The notes below the pieces were generated by a model. That model saw nothing but the letters and a program-made list of their open reading frames with translations, ran no database searches and had not been told where the DNA came from. DNA of 64,000 nt from Isoetes taiwanensis (lineage: Eukaryota; Streptophyta; Lycopodiopsida; Isoetales; Isoetaceae): the NCBI GenBank assembly GCA_021234155.1, contig JAJEKV010000087.1:2472974-2536973 (forward strand), written 5' to 3'. This document shows positions 8,485 to 18,300 of the stretch, piece after piece (position 1 is the stretch's first letter; each line of letters starts with the position of its first letter). The position numbers were made by a program, and so were the translations under genes.

Positions 8485-8511
8485 GAAATGTGGCCTACCC
8501 TAACATTTCGT

Positions 8512-8881
8512 CAATGAACTGTACAGTCTATGAACAAACTCGAGGCATCAACATATGAACCTGTGGCTTAATCCCATTGTCTTAATACCAATCTCATTCA
8601 TTGTCCATCTCGAGGATGTACATATGCTTTTGCCTACCTTTTTCTACTCAACGTTGGTATTAGTTACAAAGACTAATAGATTCAATAGCTAGAGAATGCT
8701 ATTGAAGCAGGCAGGGCCTATTTTAAATAAAACAGAATCAACCCCACCATATTGTATCATGGGGAGCTTTGGTGTAGGTTCTATCTTTGCACCATGTCTT
8801 GGAGTCTAGGATTGAGAAAATTGTAACTCATATCTCACGTTTTAAACTAGGGATGTCACCACATAGAAGAAAGATAAACTA
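8512..8881. other. Intergenic DNA, nothing recognised
   Basis: AT-rich, no convincing open frame or repeat. It separates the recombinase unit from the LINE remnant on its right. Confidence 0.5.
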
Positions 8882-9870
8882 AATTGAATTGAATTGATTT
8901 CATTTTTATTGTCTTTGGGATCAAATAGTCCATGGGGCCTAATACAAGAAAGGAATAGTAAGTCAATTACTATATAGGATTGACAAGGTGCTAAGGCACT
9001 ATGGATTGCCCGAATACCATGTACCGTTGGAGGTTGAGATGCGGAGTTGTAGAAATGATGCTTCACAGTTTTCCTTCTCATAGTCTACAAATATGTGAAA
9101 TACAATCTTATATAAGCACATGAATGAGGCTTTTTCTATGTTGTTTATGACGAAGCACATGCAGAATAATTGTCCTAAGAATCTAAATAAACCTTAAACT
9201 CCACACCCTTTTCTTTCTCTCCACTTCTTCATGTTGCTTAAAGATTAGGAGAAAAAACCGTGGCAAATTGTACAAACTGTACAAGTATACATATGAAATG
9301 AAACAAGACAGATTTAAGTCATGCGAGTGTTCTGAGACATAGTTGGTCCCATAGATCCATGACTTCTTGGAGGTATGAACCTAGAATCCAAACAGAAGCT
9401 GCATTCAGTATCACGTGTAGCAATTGCCCAGGCCTGACCAACTCAGCATAGCGCGCTCGGATTTGGTCATATGCTGGACATCCCTGTAGGGTATGGCATT
9501 GATCTTCAACGGCCAACATTTGACAGCATCTACAGAGCCTGTGCCGTGGTTCCCCAATCCATCTCCCTGTCTCAATGCAGAGACGGTGTGCACTTGGGCG
9601 GATTGAGACAATGAGTCTGCATAGGCAGATGGGTACGCAGGTAATATTGCAGGCTCCATTCCAATTAGGGATTCATAGGGCACTGGTAATGTGTTGTCTT
9701 AACATGTTCAAGAGCGGCGACATCCTAGAGCTTGCTAAGGAAACATGCATCAAGATACTGTCTCAAGCTGTGTGGCGATCTGTCTTTGTTTGCACCTATA
9801 TGCACCTGTGCTCCTGCATTCCATCTAGCGAGCCACTGAGATCACTTTTCCTTAGAATATAGGGGTTTAT
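8882..9870 (-). mobile_element. 3' fragment of an L1-like LINE (minus strand)
   Basis: The minus strand encodes the C-terminal zinc-finger end of a LINE ORF2. RPSAHRLCIETGRWIGEPRH, CRCCQMLAVEDQCHTLQGCP and AYDQIRARYAELVRP match the usual C-x2-C ... H-x4-C form; the frame ends LRTLA at 9319. Downstream is a 3' region that ends in a pentanucleotide tail, (AATTG)n read on the plus strand at 8882-8898. CCATGGGGCCTAATACA near 8931 corresponds to the conserved 3' block of the LINE copies at 10438 and 13000. Truncated at the 5' end and upstream frames are broken. Confidence 0.7.
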
Positions 9871-10437
9871 CATCCTCATGCAAGGGATCGATCATCCTGT
9901 CGTCCCCCTCCTCTTTGCTTGCACTTCTACATGGCGATAAAATGGTTTGATGTTCCTACTTATGATATTACATGCAACCATCTTGTTCTTCAGCTAGCAA
10001 TTTCAAATATTGGAGGTCAACAAAGGAACATTTACTAAAGCAATTAATCTTTTCAGCATATTTTAAAAGTTTACATTAGGTATAGCGTACATGGTCACAC
10101 ATATACTATTGTGTAGTCTTTGCACAACTATATTTATGACTGCCATACATTATGCTACATAATGCAAGAGGCACAACCATGCAATCTCCATAAGATAGAT
10201 GATACATTGCCTACAATCATGGAAGTATATAACAAAACGATGGAACTTGGGATCCATGAAGCAATATGCATTAAATCAAAATGCTTTCTACCAAATCAAA
10301 TCAATTTGTCAATAAAGCCCAACATGCTTTTGAGATAAGCAACTATCGATAAAGAAATACCCGACTAAATTGAAGCTAGAACGGTTGAAACTAAATTTTC
10401 TAAGGCATTATATCAAGTTCAATTTTTCATCTAAAGG
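9871..10437. other. Intergenic DNA, nothing recognised
   Basis: AT-rich sequence without supported genes. The small plus-strand frame at 10120-10338 has no recognisable domain. Confidence 0.45.
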
Positions 10438-10515
10438 AATAGAATAGAATAGAATAGATTTTTTTAAACGTCCACGAAGATCAAGAGGCCATGGGACCCA
10501 TACAATGGCCTAGTA
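10438..10515 (-). mobile_element. Very short LINE 3' end with pentanucleotide tail (minus strand)
   Basis: Read on the minus strand this has GGCCATTGTATGGGTCCCAT, then GTGGACGTTTAAAAAAA, then an (ATTCT)n tail. The same block with the same kind of tail ends the plus-strand LINE at 12989-13075. Only the last ~75 bases of the element are present, typical of 5' truncation. Confidence 0.65.
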
Positions 10516-10599
10516 AAACTATAGATAATCTATGGCTAACATAGTTTAATATTATAAATTACTTTGAAAACAAATCTCACTGCCAACTTAAAGCCTCAT

Positions 10600-10860
10600 T
10601 TCGAGGTTGCCTTTGTGTTAATCTTAAACATGCAAAGACAAATGGTGTTACTACTATGGCCCTTCCCATAAGACTAAATCATTGATCTTAATCAATAGAC
10701 CTTCCACGGCTATAAATCCACATTCCCTAATTTCAAGGTTGCCTTTGTGTTAATCTTAAACATGCAAAACAAATGGTGTTACTACTATGGCCCATCCCAT
10801 AAGACACAATCATTGATCTTAATCAATAGACCTTCCACAACTACAAATCCACATTCCCTC
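10600..10860. repeat. Tandem duplication, 132-bp unit
   Basis: Two adjacent copies (10600-10731 and 10732-10860) starting TTCGAGGTTGCC / TTCAAGGTTGCC and ending CATTCCCT, about 95 percent identical by eye. Confidence 0.85.
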
Positions 10861-11473
10861 TAAAATACCCTTGGATATTTCGTGAAGGCAAACTTGATTA
10901 CTGATACTCCTACAGAATTTTCTTACTAGCACCAAATGCGTTGTTTTTTTTTTTTTTTTTTTTTTACCTTGCTTAGTGGCATTCACGGCTCTTAAGGCGC
11001 ACAAGGTCGCAGAGCTGTAAAGCCTGTCACTCATTTAGTAAGTTTGTTTTAAACTAGCAAGATGTAGTAGAGTTTATTCATTTCTTAGAAAGTAGTAGTT
11101 ATTTTTTCTCCCCCATTTTCTTTGGGTATCCAACGGCTTTATAAACCATTTCTTTAGGCTCAATTTGGCTGGTCCCAATGGAAATATAGACGATTCATGA
11201 CGATTCAGTTCGGATTTTCATAGCTGAATAGTTCATCAAAACAGTTTCCATTGTATTTTCGAATGTTTTTGAGATATTCATTTCATTAAATTAGGTTTGA
11301 TTCATATGATTCTGATTGTTTTAAAATATTACAGACTTGTTTGAAGATGTATTTGTTTCTTTCAATAGTGATTTGTGCTATGTCATATTAATGGAATTGA
11401 TGCACGAACAAAAGAGAATAAGAATGGATAGAGAATGGCTTAATCAAGTAAGTCACTAAACACAGTAAGCAGC
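10861..11473. other. Intergenic DNA with a long T tract
   Basis: No gene supported. A run of about 23 T lies at 10944-10966. The sequence is otherwise AT-rich and featureless to my eye. Confidence 0.5.
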
Positions 11474-11513
11474 CGGTAAGATGTGAAAACACCCGATCCC
11501 ATCCCGACCTCCA
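11474..11513 (+). other. Sequence resembling plant mitochondrial 5S rRNA
   Basis: The segment GATGTGAAAACACCCGATCC and the next bases CATCCCGACCTC closely resemble the 5' third of plant mitochondrial 5S rRNA as I remember it (GTGAAAACACCCGATCCCAT then CCGACCTCG). The match stops at about 11513 and the rest of a 5S molecule is not present. It may be a scrap of mitochondrial DNA inserted in the nucleus, or chance. The following 180 bases include a run of nine C (11633-11641 region) and a GC-rich patch. Confidence 0.35.
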
Positions 11514-11799
11514 TCGTTGGGGCAAGCAAAATGGTAGCTTCGGTTGAAATAGGACCTGGAATAACGTAACCAGATGATTGCTTAGCTAATGGTGGATTTC
11601 ACGCAACTCCATGAATCGAAGGATACCGATGGGGTCCCCCCCCTTCCCCCAAAGTCAGGGCCATAATGCGCGTGTTCCCCGCATGTGGCATCGCGGAGTG
11701 CTGAGCTTGCTTAAGGTTGAATTGGTGTCATTCTATATCAAAAGTAAGGGCCTTGGAAATTAAGGAGCAGTGGCTCCTCTAGTGCCCCTCACCTCTTTG

Positions 11800-13075
11800 C
11801 AAGACTGTTGTCGATGGACTCAACTAATTAAGCACTTCTCTCCAAAAGACCAAGCTTTTGGTAGTTCAATCTTCTCGTCACAATGTTCCCCCTGTGCACT
11901 ATGATAGCCGCGAAGTTGAAGTTGTAGATAGCTACAAGTATCTTGGTGTAGAATCAGAAGAACACACTTTGGGAATGTATTACCAAGCGGGTGGCTGCCG
12001 GATGGAGAGCACTCTATGCAATGCAAAACAATTGTTTTCGCCAGAAATTCATGATTGGCCACGAAAAGCCCCACTTGTTTTGGACTTTGGTAGAGCCTCT
12101 TTTTTCTTGTATGGTTCTCAAGTATGGGGGCCGCCATTAGTGCTAGTGCTTGGGAGAGCTTGGAGCGGGTGCAAAAGTCCTTTCTCACTTCATGACCCTC
12201 GGAGTTAAAACAACGGTGCCCTATGCTATTCTTTTACAAGAGACGGGTTTTGGCCTCTTCAACATTCGCCATGAAGCGCCATCTCCACTATATCCGCAAG
12301 GTGCACCCCATGGATGATGTTAGGTATCCCAGACTTGCCATGGCTGAATCTCCTCGGCGTTTGAAACGATGTTGGAAAGAGCATTGCACTACATGGTTTG
12401 CCCATGGGCAACTGTGCAACCGTAGCACTCGCCGATGCTTGCCGGGCCGATCCCGAGCTTTTGCAACAATATCTCAATGGTCGCTTTTTCTCAAAAGATA
12501 TGGGACGCAGATTACTTTGGCCCAAGTGAAAACCGGTCATTATCATGCACACATAAATCCCACCTTGGCACAGGGCCCCAAGCTTATTTGTTTGCTTCAT
12601 TGTCGGGGAACAAGCTTGTAGCTATTGCATCAATTTCGCACGCGGGGTCCCACTGTGCACGGATTGAGACAGATAGATGGGAGCGGCCGCAATTGCCGCC
12701 TGAGAAGCGAGACTATGTGCCCGTTGCCGATTCATGTGTTATTGAAGATGAAAGCCATACTCTTCTGAGTTGCCCTGCTTTTGAGATAGTCCGGAATCAT
12801 TTTTTGACCTTAGCATTCCATTCCACGCTTCCACAACTTTTCAGAGCACTATTTGTGCATGACTTGGCATTATACATACTTGAGGTTCTAGATCAACGTT
12901 TATCTCCGCTTGTCTAGTATCATCATTACTGCAAAGATTTTTCCCTTGAAAACCTTTCGAGGCAGGGGTTTTTTAATCCTAGTAGTAATGATTGTACTAG
13001 CCCATTGTATGGGTCCCATGACCTATTGGTCTCCGTGGACGTTAAAAAAACTATTCTATTATATTCTTTAATACT
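11800..13075 (+). mobile_element. 3' half of an L1-like LINE ORF2, decayed (plus strand)
   Basis: Broken frames together spell a LINE ORF2 C-terminal half: TKLLVVQSS and HYDSREVEVVDSYKYLGVE (post-reverse-transcriptase YLG block), then FLYGSQVWGPP, LHYIRKVHPMDDVRYPRLAM, then in 12435-12917 HCARIETDRWERPQLPPEKR, CVIEDESHTLLSCPAFEIVR and the terminal ALYILEVLDQRLSPLV. At least three frameshifts separate these blocks, so it is not functional. The 3' non-coding end has CCCATTGTATGGGTCCCATG and a TATTC-rich tail. Confidence 0.75.
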
Positions 13076-13379
13076 TCCCTTCCTACTTACAATGCACCAC
13101 ATTTCCCTGTAATCTTGCTCCTTTGGAAATAAACCACAATTCAAAATTTGCCTTTTTATTTTCCATGCAGCAAAATCTGCTTTAAAATGTTGAAATTCTT
13201 ATTTCCATAGAACTGGAGTTGATTGTAAAGAAATCTGTACAAAGGGGATCAAACTAGTCATCTTTCTAAATGGTACTAATTTTGATCGCAGTTCCTTACT
13301 AATAAATTGATTCTGACATGGTCTACTACAAGCATTCTTGCCGATAGCAACTTCTTGTGTCTTACTGTTTTGTTGTTCA
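13076..13379. other. Spacer, possibly the far C-terminal end of the minus-strand PPR remnant
   Basis: No clear gene. The minus-strand frame continues with charged sequence that could be a decayed E domain, but I cannot align it convincingly. Confidence 0.3.
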
Positions 13380-13857
13380 CATATCCATGTGTAGAGCAAG
13401 TTTCTGCAAGGGTAGACATAATTTCTTCTCCCAATCATAATTTCTTCTCCCTTTACAAAAGCAGTACCTTGCTAGTCTCAAGTTGCCATGAATTTGACAA
13501 GTAGCAAGCAAAGTTGACCATCCAATAATATTAGACTGGATGTTATAGATTGTAACAAATCTTGCCATCGAGCCATCTTGCATGACAAATTTCACCGAGC
13601 CATCTTGCATGGCCTAAAACATCAACCATGCAATTACAATGGGAAACAGTTGGCAAAATGCCTTTATATTCAGATTAGATACGAAGTACCAGCCGTCGTG
13701 GTCTAATAAACCAGCACGACTACAAGCAATAAGAATATTTGTATTACTTCATCCAGTTTTAAGTCATCTTGTTGCATACTTTGAAAATAATCTAGAGCAA
13801 GAAAGCTATGTGCATGCACGGCAAATCCTGCAATGATTGCATCCCATGAAATCATGT
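13380..13857 (-). pseudogene. PPR protein remnant (minus strand)
   Basis: On the minus strand, DMISWDAIIAGFAVHAHSFL and ALDYFQSMQQDDLKLDEV form a typical PLS-class PPR unit (consensus RDVISWNAMIAGYAQHG...ALDYF..M...). After frameshifts come a match to CSRAGLLDHG and then NIIGWSTLLATCQIHGNLRL, the usual W-x-x-LL-x-x-C-x-x-HGN block near the end of these genes. Stops interrupt between blocks. The strand switches to plus at about 13857. PPR proteins bind RNA in organelles; this copy is dead. Confidence 0.65.
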
Positions 13858-15598
13858 CCCATGAACAGATGCAAGCGAAAGGCATGTGTCCAGATGTGAT
13901 GACACTTTGCTGCATCTTGAAAGCATGTGGAAACATCGGAGCACTGGATAAAGGACGTGAGTTACATAAGAACATTGCTCGAAGACGACTTGAAAATGAT
14001 ATTTCCATTAGCAGCAGTTTCATTGACATGTATACCAAGTGTGGATCAGTTACAGATACATGAAATGTGTTTGATAAGATGGCAGTCCGAGAAATTATAT
14101 CATGGACTACTTCGATAATTGTTGTTTATGCGAAAACTGGTCTTAGTAAGGAAGCACTTAACTGTTTTGAGAGGATGAGTCCGCAGGGTGTATCCCAAAA
14201 TGCAGTGACATTTGTGTGCACCTTGAAAGCCTGTGCCAACTTGGGCGATTTAGATAGGGATCAGGAAATTCACATTGAGATGTTTCAGAAGGGTTTTGAG
14301 GGTGATCTTTTTCTTGGTAATGTTTTGGCCATGTGTGGCTCACTTTGAAGCACAGGAAGACTTTGACAAGTTGCCCGATAAGTTGAGACTTAGTGTTGTA
14401 GAATGCCTTCATTGCTGGATACTTAAAAGCCGGGCTTGATCAGAAGGCACTTGGATGTCTTGAACAAATGCCATTGAAGGGCATCTCTTCCAATGGTATC
14501 ATATATATTTGCGATCTGAAAGCATGTAGTAACCTAGGAGCTATAGGAAGGGGCAGGAAAATGAACTTTGAAGTTACACAAAAAGGGTTAGAAGAAAATT
14601 TCTTTATTAATAGCAGCTTATCTATGATAAATGTGGCTTTGTTGCAGAAGCAAGGGATGCATTTGACAAGCTCCCTATTCTGCAATTATAAAAGGGTATG
14701 GAATGAACCATGATGGTAACTTGGCCATGCAGTGCTTGAAGAACATGCAAAGCCAGGTGTAAAGCCAGATGCTTCTCCAGGGACGACGTCTGTGTATTTT
14801 CCATGGTGCACATATCTCTGATCAGTAGCTTCTTCGTTGTGCTCAACACAAGATCATTAAAGCTTATCGTTGCTCATCTCTAGCTGATGATAAAAAAGAG
14901 TTAATTTGGCAGATGTATTTACGGTGTTCCTCTTATGCATAGATGGGTGTTTGTGTGTAGTTGGGTCAGCCTATCTACTAGGGTTTTATTCCTGTCTGTG
15001 CATTGTGTATTGCGCCTTTGTTCCTGTTAATAAAAAGAGTCTCATGTCCTTCCAAAAAAAAAAAAAAAGCCAAGGTGTAAAGCCAGATGCTGTTACTTTT
15101 TTTATCTCTTCTTACAACATGCAGCCCTGCCAGCCTAATGGTACAAGACCAATATTTCAATATGATGAGAAAAAAAATTATCTCACCAACAATAGACCAC
15201 TAGAATTGTATGATTGATCTTCTTGGACGATCCGAACATTTGCATGAGGCAGTAAGGTTACTTGAAAATAAAGAACCATTGCCATCTAGAGAGATTAAGT
15301 TGCTTTTAGAGGCCCATCCAAATAAATGCAGAACATCCAGCTTCTTATATACTTATGGCCAGTATCTATGCAACTGCTGGCAGGTGGGATGATGCAAACA
15401 TAATAGAAGAATTGGAAAAAAGCTGCAGAAGTAATGAAAAAACCTGCAAGGGCATTAATAAAGATCAACAAGAAGGTGCACGAGTTTATTGTTAGTGACA
15501 ATGAAAATGCAGAAGTCATGGCAGTGTTAGAAACTTTAAATTCACGTATGAAAAAAGAAGGACATGTACCAAATGTCGATTTGAAAGACGTGAGATAG
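13833..15598 (+). pseudogene. PPR-E/E+ protein pseudogene (plus strand)
   Basis: Recognisable PPR units in order: EQMQAKGMCPDVMTLCCILK, ACGNIGALDKGRELHKNI and FIDMYTKCGSVTD; then an in-frame TGA where CGA (Arg) is expected, then NVFDKMAVREIISWTT; FERMSPQGVSQNAVTFVCTL with KACANLGDLDRDQEIH; LEQMPLKGISSNGIIYICDL with KACSNLGAIGRGRKMNF; KNMQSQGVKPDAVTF (interrupted by an insertion at 14774-15067); MIDLLGRSEHLHEAVRLLEN; SIYATAGRWDDANIIEELEK; and an E/E+ tail EFIVSDNENAEVMAVLETL then SRMKKEGHVPNVDLKDVR. Several frameshifts and stops. The TGA is the expected result of methyl-cytosine decay of CGA. Intact relatives act in organelle RNA processing or editing. Confidence 0.8.
14774..15067 (+). mobile_element. 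Retroposed insertion with poly(A) tail and ~24-bp target duplication
   Basis: AGCCAGGTGTAAAGCCAGAT lies at 14751-14770 (the duplication runs on to 14773); the same sequence, with one extra A, recurs at about 15068-15091. Between them are about 294 bases ending in 15 A, with AATAAA about 20 bases before the tail. This is the signature of LINE-driven retroposition into the PPR sequence. The inserted body has no tRNA-like promoter, so a 5'-truncated LINE or mRNA 3' end fits better than a SINE. The source gene is not recognised. Confidence 0.8.
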
Positions 15599-16119
15599 TT
15601 CTTCATGAAAGCAGTAGATGGCTTGTATTCTTGTGGAGACGTGGTGATTTTTGGAAACCAGAATAATATTCTCATCTCGATGGTGTGGCTGGCCATTAAT
15701 ATGCCTAGAGGTTTAGCCTAATTGTTTTATGCCCATAGATAGGACTATAACTATAATGTCCTTTATATAGATTTGTATGTGAAGGATGCAAGTGTAGACA
15801 TTAGGAATATGTATCTCTCAATGCTTATACTATTTGCAACCTTTATTGTAACGATTTTCCTATATGAGATACAAAGGTAACGATGTCTGCAAACTTTGTC
15901 TTCAACTTGTTGATGTCCATTTTCTATTTGTTGGGACTTCTTGATGTACTTTCCAGGGAAATAATTATTACAGACGGTGTTAATTTGATGTTAATAGTAG
16001 AGTAACAGTAATGAGCAGAAATTTTCTCCTTCATGGTGATTTATTGTTTTGAGTTGTTTCTCGTATTTACTGTTTTAGTTGCTTCATTAACGTTAACTCA
16101 ATTACATTATTTTTTAGAT
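15599..16119. other. Intergenic DNA, nothing recognised
   Basis: AT-rich and without a supported gene. It joins the PPR pseudogene to the LINE. Confidence 0.5.
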
Positions 16120-18300
16120 TCTAATGTTATATTATTGTCACTACAAGCTTGACTTTGCCAAAGCTTACGATAGTGTCCGTTGGGAGTTCTTGTCTGCCAT
16201 GATGTTAGCGTTGGGTTGTGGTCCACGTTTTACAGAGACAGTCATGAAGCTGCATAGTCAGCACGGGCTACGGTGGTGTGCCAGGGTGAACCCTCCGCCT
16301 TTTTCTCCTTAGGCGAAGGGGTGCGTCCAGGGGTGCCCTTTGGTTACCGCTTTTGTTTACGACAGGGCGAAAACCTTTGTCTCGATTGTTTTGGCTGCAG
16401 TGGAGGAGGGGGTGGTGGATGGGCTTCGGATGTAGGATGGTAGCCAGCAGATTATTAACCAGTTTGGCAATGACACTTTCCTCTTTTTGGTGGCAGAAGA
16501 GAGGAATTTGCGAAATGTGAAGGGTTTGCTGGATACTTTCTCCTTGGCCTCGGGCATTCTTCTGAATTGGGGTAAGTGCTCCACATTATGGGCCCAGCTG
16601 ACTCCGCCTCCCCCTTGTTTGGCTCTATTCCCTTGGAAGGTGCTTCCAGGTAATGTGTGTACTAAGCTGTTGGGTATTCCCTTTGGAGGGGATGTTTCCA
16701 TGGGGAGGGTGTGGGATGAGATTTTGCAGGGGTTGCAGAAACACCTCAATTGGTGGAAGGGTAGCAAGTTGTCCATGGCAGGTAGGATCACTATTGCCAA
16801 GTCAAGACTTTGTAGCACTCATGTGTATACAAAGATCTGCGATGTTAGCTCCCGAGGGTAAGATACGTGCTTTGGATAAGATTGTTCGAAATTTCGTGGG
16901 GGCGGGATGATGAAGGGCGGTTGTTAAAGTGGCTTGGTGGAAGTGTCTCCGCCGGAGAGGATGGGGGCTTGGCCATTTCGGATTTGGCGCTGCATAGTAA
17001 GGTGTTGATCTCCAAGTTTGTTTGGAGCATTCTCGCAGATGGAGCATCTTCTCTTGGTGCAAAGCTTGTTGTTGCCATTGTGTGGCGTTTGGAAAGCCGT
17101 CGTGCATGTGGAGTTGCCCCGGCAACCTTTGTATGGTCTCCGCCTTTCCCACATGCATCCCCTTTTCTCACGGGGGTGTTGCGGGCTTGGGATCATGTGC
17201 GCATTGCTCTTCCGGCCTAGATTATGCCTCAGTTTATCACCACTCTTCTCCTTTCTTGTGTGTTCCTCTACCCCCTGCGCACTTGCCCTTGGCTGCCACC
17301 GTGCATGCTCGGACGCAGACCCGTTGGAGGCGAGCTGTTGTGCTCCCCTTCGAGGATTGGTATTGGGGTGGTCAGCTAGCTTCGTGGGAGTTCTTTCGAG
17401 CTCGCTTTCGCCTGAGGGGCAGTGACCGGGCTATCTGGGAACAAGTGGCGGGGAGTATTCCGCTACACATACCTATAGTCCCTCAGGATGATGTGGTGGT
17501 GCAGGTTTGGAAGGTTCATCGGATGTTGTGTCTTCTTGTTTTGTGCGGTCTTGTTACCGTGTCTTTGGATGACACACCGCCCCTTCGTGCAAGTGGTCTC
17601 TGCAGCTTTCGGGTTCTCGATGGCACTCGGTTTGGACGTGGACATGGAGCTCACTTCCCCCACCGAAGGTTAGGGTGCTTCGTGGCGTGTGGTGCAACCG
17701 CCCGTATCGGGTGAATGCCCTTGTGAGTCGGGATTTAGGCTCGGGTGTGAGCCCCAATGCGCCCTTGTTGTGGCCTTCATCGTGAGACCGTGGAGCATTA
17801 TCCGGTTTTATGCCCTCACTTGCGGCTGCCCGGGATTGGGTTAGGGCTCTGCTTCAGTGAGATTGACTAGCCGCCAGCTGTCGCTTCATGTGTATCCTCG
17901 GTGCTTGGCCTCTTTGGCGGCTTCGTGCGTGGCTTGGTTGGTGTGGTTGATTTGGGAAGCGGCGTTGTGGATCTTTCAGGGGATTCAAAGACGCAGACCT
18001 CTCCGATTCCTCGACTCGTACAAGCTATTTCAAAGCTTTCGGTGTTCCCGGGATTAGTAGAGCGGAAGTTTGCCATTTGGGGGGACTTCTTGGGTGTTGT
18101 AGATGGTGATGGTCGGTTTGTACAGCAGTAGAGTTGCAGTTTTTCTGTGAGTTTGTTGTGGAGTGTCGAGGTATCGCTGTTGTATAGAAGTAGAGTTGCA
18201 GTTTTTCTGTGAGTTTGTTGTGGAGTGTCGAGGTATCGCTGTCTCTTTGGGGCAGTTCTCCTTCCTCCTCACTTGCTTTGTAACATTACCATTCGTTTAA
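16120..18300 (+). mobile_element. L1-like LINE remnant with reverse transcriptase
   Basis: Broken plus-strand frames show the reverse transcriptase and C-terminal part of a LINE ORF2 in order: LDFAKAYDSVRWEFLSAMML; GCVQGCPLVTAFVY; the catalytic block as QFGNDTFLFLVAEE (normally F-A-D-D, so both metal-binding positions are damaged); LASGILLNWGKCSTLWA; TKLLGIPFGGDVSMGRVWDE; LNWWKGSKLSMAGRITIAKS; then decayed GC-rich C-terminal sequence to about 18100. The 3' non-coding region has a tandem duplication (18128-18242). Not functional. Confidence 0.8.
18128..18242. repeat. Tandem duplication, 62-bp unit, in the LINE 3' region
   Basis: GTAGAGTTGCAGTTTTTCTG and the following 34 bases occur at 18128 and again at 18190 without change except in the spacer. 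It lies just upstream of the LINE's terminal TTTAATATATTGATGA. Confidence 0.85.

Larger units (their letters stand above)
5351..8511. mobile_element. Inverted-repeat-bounded unit carrying a tyrosine recombinase gene
   Basis: ACGAAATGTT followed by GGTAGGCCACATTTC at 5351-5378 recurs inverted at 8485-8511 (GAAATGTGGCCTACCC then AACATTTCGT); the two differ by a 2-3 base indel and one change. Between them lies the whole five-part recombinase gene and nothing else recognisable. The left repeat follows foldback 3, and at the junction CCCCAAC and GTTGGGG flank five bases (5347-5365), a dyad of the size used as a core site by tyrosine recombinases. No target duplication is obvious. Known Cryptons generally lack terminal inverted repeats, so either this is a new arrangement or the repeats are coincident with the gene. 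Confidence 0.55.

Noticed and set aside
5351-8511. Recombinase gene as a bacterial or phage integrase contamination
   Set aside because: It has spliceosomal introns with proper GT...AG ends and the eukaryotic Crypton/DUF3504 N-terminal part, and sits between plant sequences.
11820-12600. Minus-strand frames over the LINE at 11.8-12.9 kb
   Set aside because: The plus strand spells conserved LINE blocks in order; the minus frames are their shadows.
16357-17196. Minus-strand frames of 100-150 codons over the LINE reverse transcriptase
   Set aside because: GC-rich coding DNA on the plus strand explains them.
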